From assembly GCF_025463795.1 (NCBI RefSeq), contig NZ_JAODBE010000035.1, positions 1-36,219 on the forward strand: a stretch of 36,219 nucleotides of DNA, given 5' to 3'. Both the position numbers and the translations under genes were made by a program. Shown piece by piece: positions 32,913 to 36,219 of this stretch; position 1 is the stretch's first letter, and each line of letters begins with the position of its first letter. Origin of the DNA: Amnibacterium sp. (lineage in GTDB: Bacteria; Actinomycetota; Actinomycetes; Actinomycetales; Microbacteriaceae). The notes under the pieces were generated by a model. The model did not search any database. It saw only the letters and a list, made by a program, of their open reading frames with translations, and had not been told where the DNA came from.

Positions 32913-35678
32913 GTGTCGGGTCAACTGCTCGAGTCCAAGCTGCACATGCCCACGCCGCGTCGCGACCTGATCTCTCGGGCGCGGCTGACGGAGCGGCTCG
33001 AGCGCGGGGTCGAGTCGAGGCTGACGCTGGTGTCGGCACCCGCAGGGTTCGGCAAGACCACCCTGCTCGCGACCTGGCTCGGTGCCGGCGCGGCACGACC
33101 CGGCGACCCGCGCTCGGTCGCCTGGCTGTCGCTCGACCAGGACGATGACGAGTCGGGCCGGTTCTGGACGGCCCTCATCGCCGCGCTCGGGGCCATCACC
33201 ACCGGGTTCGCCTCCGGGGTGGCCGCCATGCTGCGCGGTCCGCAGCCACCGCCGGTGCGGATGGTGTTGACCGACCTGCTCAACGAGCTCGCCGCGGTGG
33301 ACCACGACGTCGTCGTGGTCCTCGACGACTACCACCTGATCGAGTCGCTCGAGATCCGTCAGGACGTGGCGTTCCTCGTCGACCGCCTCCCACCGCGGAT
33401 CCACCTCGTCCTCGCCGCGCGGGCGGACCCTGCGATGCCGCTCGCCCGCCTGCGCGCCCGCGGCGAGCTGACGGAGATCCGGGCCGCCGACCTCCGGTTC
33501 ACCACCGACGAGGTCTCCGCCTACCTCTCGCAGGCGATGGGGCGCGCGATGCCGCCGGAGCTCGTCGCAGCCCTGGCGGAGCGGACCGAGGGATGGATCG
33601 CCGCTCTCCAACTCGCCGCGCTGTCCATGCAGGGGCGCGAGGACGTCGGTGGATTCGTCCGAGCCTTCTCCGGGAACGACCGATTCGTCGTCGACTACCT
33701 CGTCGAGGAGGTGCTGCAGTCGCTGCCCGAGGCGGTGGCGGGATTCCTGCTCGAGACCTCCGTGCTCCGCTGGATGACCGGGCCGCTGTGCGACGCCGTG
33801 ACGGGACGAGGAGGCGGTCGCGCCATGCTCGAACGCTTGGAACGGGAGAACCTGTTCCTCATTCCGCTCGACGACGACCGGCGTTCCTACCGGTATCACC
33901 ACCTCTTCGCCGACCTGCTGCAAGCCCGCTTGCTCGACGAGCGACCCGAGCGGGCGCGAGGGCTGCACCTGCGGGCGAGCGGATGGTACGCAGGACACGG
34001 CGACCTGGACGCAGCCGTCCACCACGCGCTCGCAGCCGGCGACCCGGATCGTGCGGCGGAGCTCATCGAGCCCGCCGTGCCGGCCTTGCGTCGGGAGCGC
34101 GGGGAGGCGACGATTCGCACCTGGCTCGAGCGTCTCCCCGTCGAGGTGATGCGCGCTCGGCCGGTGCTGAGTGTCGGCTACGCCGGCGCGCTGCTCGCGG
34201 TCGGGCAGGTCGACCGCGTCGAGTCCCTCCTCCGTGACGCGGAGCGTTGTCTCCCCTCTCCCCCGATGGCCGGCACGGGATCGGAAGCGCGGCCCGACCC
34301 GTTCGTCGTCGTCGACCGTGAGGAGTTCGACCGTCTGCCGGCGGCGATCGCGGTCTATCGGGCGGGCCTCGCTCTGATGCTCGGCGACAGCGCGGAGACG
34401 GTGGCGCAGGCGAGGCGGGCACTCCGGCTGGTCCACCCCGATGACCATGTGCGCCGTGGAGCGGCAGCCGCTCTGCTGGGACTGGCGGCCTGGGGAGACG
34501 GGGACCTCGAGGCGGCCTACGACGCGTACGTCCAGTGCTCCGCGAGCCTGCTGCAGGCGGGATACCTGGCCGATGTGCTCGGGTGCGCCACCACGCTGGC
34601 CGACATCCGGATCACGCAAGGTCGCCTGCGAGAGGCGATGCAGGTCTACGACCGAGCCCTGCGGCTCGCCGCCGACCGGAACGCGACTCGTTCACGCGGA
34701 GTCCCGGACCTGCACGTCGGCATGAGCGCCATACACGCCGAACGGGGCGACCTGCGGGCGGCGAAGGAGGAACTCGGGCGAGCACGGGAGGTGGGCGAGG
34801 TCGCCGGCATGCCGCGGTACCGCTACCGCTACCGGGTGGCGGAGGCCCTCGTCCGGGAGATCGAGGGCGACGTGGACGGTGCGCTCGCCCTCCTCGACGA
34901 GGCGGAACGCGACTACGTCGCCGACTTCGCACCCGACGTCCGGCCGGTCCAGGCCGTGCGGGCCCGGCTCCTGCTCCGGCTCGGACGGGTGGACGACGCG
35001 CTCGACTGGGCGCACCGGGCCGGGATCTCGGCGACGGACGGTCTCGACTACATGCACGAGTACGACCACGTCACGTTCGCTCGGTGCCTGCTCGCGCAAC
35101 ACCGGCGCGCGGCCGCCCCAGCGGACGCCGCGAAGGACCTCTTGAAGCGGCTGCTCGCCGCCGCGGAGTCCGGCGGCAGGACCGGGACGGTCATCGAGGT
35201 GCTGGTGCTGCTCGCGGTGGCGGGACGGTCCAGTCGAGACCAGGCGGAGGCGACGCTCGCCCTCGATCGGGCCTTGAAACTCGCCGAGCCGGAGGGGTAC
35301 TTCCAGGTGTTCGCGGACGAAGCGGAGTCGCTGGAGGTCCTGCTGCGGGCCGCGGCGCATCGTGGAACCTCCGAACGCACGGTACGGCGGCTGCTGAGCC
35401 GCGTCGCCGGAGCAGCGAGGACCCCGCTCCGCTCCGGCTCGAGCGAACCGGTCGAGCAGCTGAGCGGCCGCGAGCGCGACGTGCTCCGTCTGCTCAAGAC
35501 GGACCTCAGCGGACCAGAGATCGCCCGCGAGCTCGTCGTGTCGATCAACACGGTCCGCACCCACACCAAGAACATCTACGCGAAGCTCGGGGTGAGCAAC
35601 CGACGGGCCGCGGTGATCCGAGCCGCGGAGGTGGAGCGGGTCGAGCGCGGCGAGGTCGCGGAGCGGCACTCGTTCTGA
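32913..35678 (+). CDS. LuxR-family regulator, MalT/LAL type (second copy)
   Basis: The 921-aa LAL regulator has Walker A APAGFGKTT (42-50), Walker B VVVLDDYH (134-141), a TPR-like middle and a LuxR HTH near 850-905 (DLSGPEIARELVVSINTVRTH). N-termini of the two copies align closely (LLESKLHMPTPRRDLISRARL here; LIETKFFVPALRRGHVSRPEP in the first), implying paralogy. The GTG at 32913 follows GAAGGTG. The Arg/Glu-rich C-terminal end (EVERVERGEVAERHSF) extends past the HTH. It is divergent from the MFS gene. ATP-dependent activation is family knowledge; its ligand and targets are unknown. Confidence 0.93.
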   Translation: MSGQLLESKLHMPTPRRDLISRARLTERLERGVESRLTLVSAPAGFGKTTLLATWLGAGAARPGDPRSVAWLSLDQDDDESGRFWTALIAALGAITTGFASGVAAMLRGPQPPPVRMVLTDLLNELAAVDHDVVVVLDDYHLIESLEIRQDVAFLVDRLPPRIHLVLAARADPAMPLARLRARGELTEIRAADLRFTTDEVSAYLSQAMGRAMPPELVAALAERTEGWIAALQLAALSMQGREDVGGFVRAFSGNDRFVVDYLVEEVLQSLPEAVAGFLLETSVLRWMTGPLCDAVTGRGGGRAMLERLERENLFLIPLDDDRRSYRYHHLFADLLQARLLDERPERARGLHLRASGWYAGHGDLDAAVHHALAAGDPDRAAELIEPAVPALRRERGEATIRTWLERLPVEVMRARPVLSVGYAGALLAVGQVDRVESLLRDAERCLPSPPMAGTGSEARPDPFVVVDREEFDRLPAAIAVYRAGLALMLGDSAETVAQARRALRLVHPDDHVRRGAAAALLGLAAWGDGDLEAAYDAYVQCSASLLQAGYLADVLGCATTLADIRITQGRLREAMQVYDRALRLAADRNATRSRGVPDLHVGMSAIHAERGDLRAAKEELGRAREVGEVAGMPRYRYRYRVAEALVREIEGDVDGALALLDEAERDYVADFAPDVRPVQAVRARLLLRLGRVDDALDWAHRAGISATDGLDYMHEYDHVTFARCLLAQHRRAAAPADAAKDLLKRLLAAAESGGRTGTVIEVLVLLAVAGRSSRDQAEATLALDRALKLAEPEGYFQVFADEAESLEVLLRAAAHRGTSERTVRRLLSRVAGAARTPLRSGSSEPVEQLSGRERDVLRLLKTDLSGPEIARELVVSINTVRTHTKNIYAKLGVSNRRAAVIRAAEVERVERGEVAERHSF

Positions 35679-35680
35679 TC

Positions 35681-35714
35681 CGGCTGCGCCACCGATGCGC
35701 CGACGAGGCAGCCG
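35681..35714. terminator. Possible stem between convergent genes
   Basis: CGGCTGC (35681-35687) pairs with GCAGCCG (35708-35714), with a 20-nt loop, between the convergent LAL and DUF4389 genes. Long loop and no T-run make it weak. Confidence 0.25.
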
Positions 35715-35723
35715 AAGAAGCCG

Positions 35724-36219
35724 TCACCCCTCGCGCACGAAGGCCACGCTGCTCCCGTTCCCGGTCCTCCCGCTCGCCGGCGTCGCGACGCCCATGGGAG
35801 CGGCCTCCTCGCCCTGGGCGGCCTGCAGCGCGAGCGGCTCGGTCGCGCCCATATCCAAGCGGAACGGCGGGTACTCGTCGCGCATGAGCGCCACGTACGT
35901 GACCACGCGATAGAGCCAGCGATTGACGCCCACGACGAAGTCGAACAGCGGCTGGGGGTAGACGCCAGTGATGAGGAGGAACGCCCCCGCGATGACCACC
36001 ACGAGATTCAGGATCGAGTACCCGCCGACCGGCGAGGCGGCTGCCCCGGCGCCGACAGCGGCATCGGCCCATGGGTACACGAGGAGGTCGGACACGATCA
36101 GGAACACGACGACCAGATGCGGGATCGCCAGCAGCCACGACTTGACCAGCACGAGCCCGCGCGAGAGGCGCTCCGGGTACTCGACGTCGAAGTCGGCCGG
36201 ATAGTCCGTCCGCGCGAGC
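35724..36219 (-). CDS. DUF4389 membrane protein, 5' end cut by window edge
   Basis: The visible 164 codons contain DYPADFDVEYPERLSRGLVL, a DUF4389-type repeat just before a helix (VKSWLLAIPHLVVVFLIVSD), two further helices (ILNLVVVIAGAFLLITGVYP and a shorter one), and GVNRWLYRVVTYVALMRDEYPPF. DUF4389 proteins usually have two such repeats, so the N-terminal one probably lies beyond the right edge. A GTG at 36152 in frame is internal and not the real start. The C-terminus is a Gly/Ala/Ser-rich tail. Function is not established. Confidence 0.85.
   Translation of the reverse strand, partial: LARTDYPADFDVEYPERLSRGLVLVKSWLLAIPHLVVVFLIVSDLLVYPWADAAVGAGAAASPVGGYSILNLVVVIAGAFLLITGVYPQPLFDFVVGVNRWLYRVVTYVALMRDEYPPFRLDMGATEPLALQAAQGEEAAPMGVATPASGRTGNGSSVAFVREG

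Noticed and set aside
1-36219. CRISPR array, insertion sequence or prophage
   Set aside because: No regularly spaced direct repeats, transposase or integrase motifs, or phage structural genes were seen on either strand.

Overview
The window is GC-rich, densely coding DNA. Codons mostly end in G or C, GTG and TTG starts are common, and many genes have a TAnnnT -10 box about 6-7 nt before the start codon (leaderless transcripts). Protein types (F420-type PPOX fold protein, MalT-like LAL regulators, DUF222-HNH protein, Pr6Pr membrane protein, ABM monooxygenase) and the leuC-leuD-murA order point to an actinobacterium, most likely Microbacteriaceae. The family assignment is an inference. No rRNA, tRNA, CRISPR array, insertion sequence or phage module was seen.

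Layout. 1-3136 (minus): an overlapping leuC-leuD-murA operon (murA runs off the left edge), preceded by a putative 14-codon leucine leader peptide and an 11-bp hairpin. 3172-5190 (minus): a small unknown protein, a TerC-family membrane protein behind a yybP-ykoY-type manganese riboswitch, and a two-helix membrane protein. 5415-8757 (minus): a short methylenetetrahydrofolate reductase-like protein with an N-terminal four-cysteine motif, an FtsH-type protease and a DUF3467 protein. 8855-10573 (plus): a CPA1 cation/proton antiporter that shares a palindrome-containing divergent promoter region with the DUF3467 gene. 10622-14060 (minus): a small acidic protein, a GNAT acetyltransferase coupled to an HSL-type hydrolase, and a GlcD-type FAD oxidase. 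14173-16862 (plus): an alpha/beta hydrolase, an orphan NarL-type sensor kinase and an ABM-fold protein. 16894-17706 (minus): an aldo/keto reductase.

17780-18701 is a scar. The C-terminal part of an Orn/Lys/Arg decarboxylase (minus) and the C-terminal part of an asparagine-synthase-like amidotransferase (plus) abut head to head near 18190, both without their 5' ends. One deletion across two divergent genes, or an assembly join, would explain this. 18735-27436 is a mixed housekeeping/accessory stretch: small membrane proteins, a DUF222-HNH gene with a probable 3' frameshift, an APC permease, an EEP-fold hydrolase, a VOC protein, a lipoprotein, an SdpR/ArsR-type repressor coupled to a DUF2071 protein, and a PPOX-fold protein.

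27565-35678 holds two large MalT/LAL-type LuxR regulators. They bracket a two-gene membrane-protein/small-protein operon and an MFS transporter that diverges from the second regulator. A DUF4389 membrane protein is cut by the right edge.

Most genes are ordinary single-function loci. The stretches most worth follow-up are the leu leader, the TerC riboswitch, the 18190 junction, the short MTHFR-like protein, the antiporter operator and the paired LAL locus. I found no defence island, biosynthetic cluster or clearly new multi-gene system.
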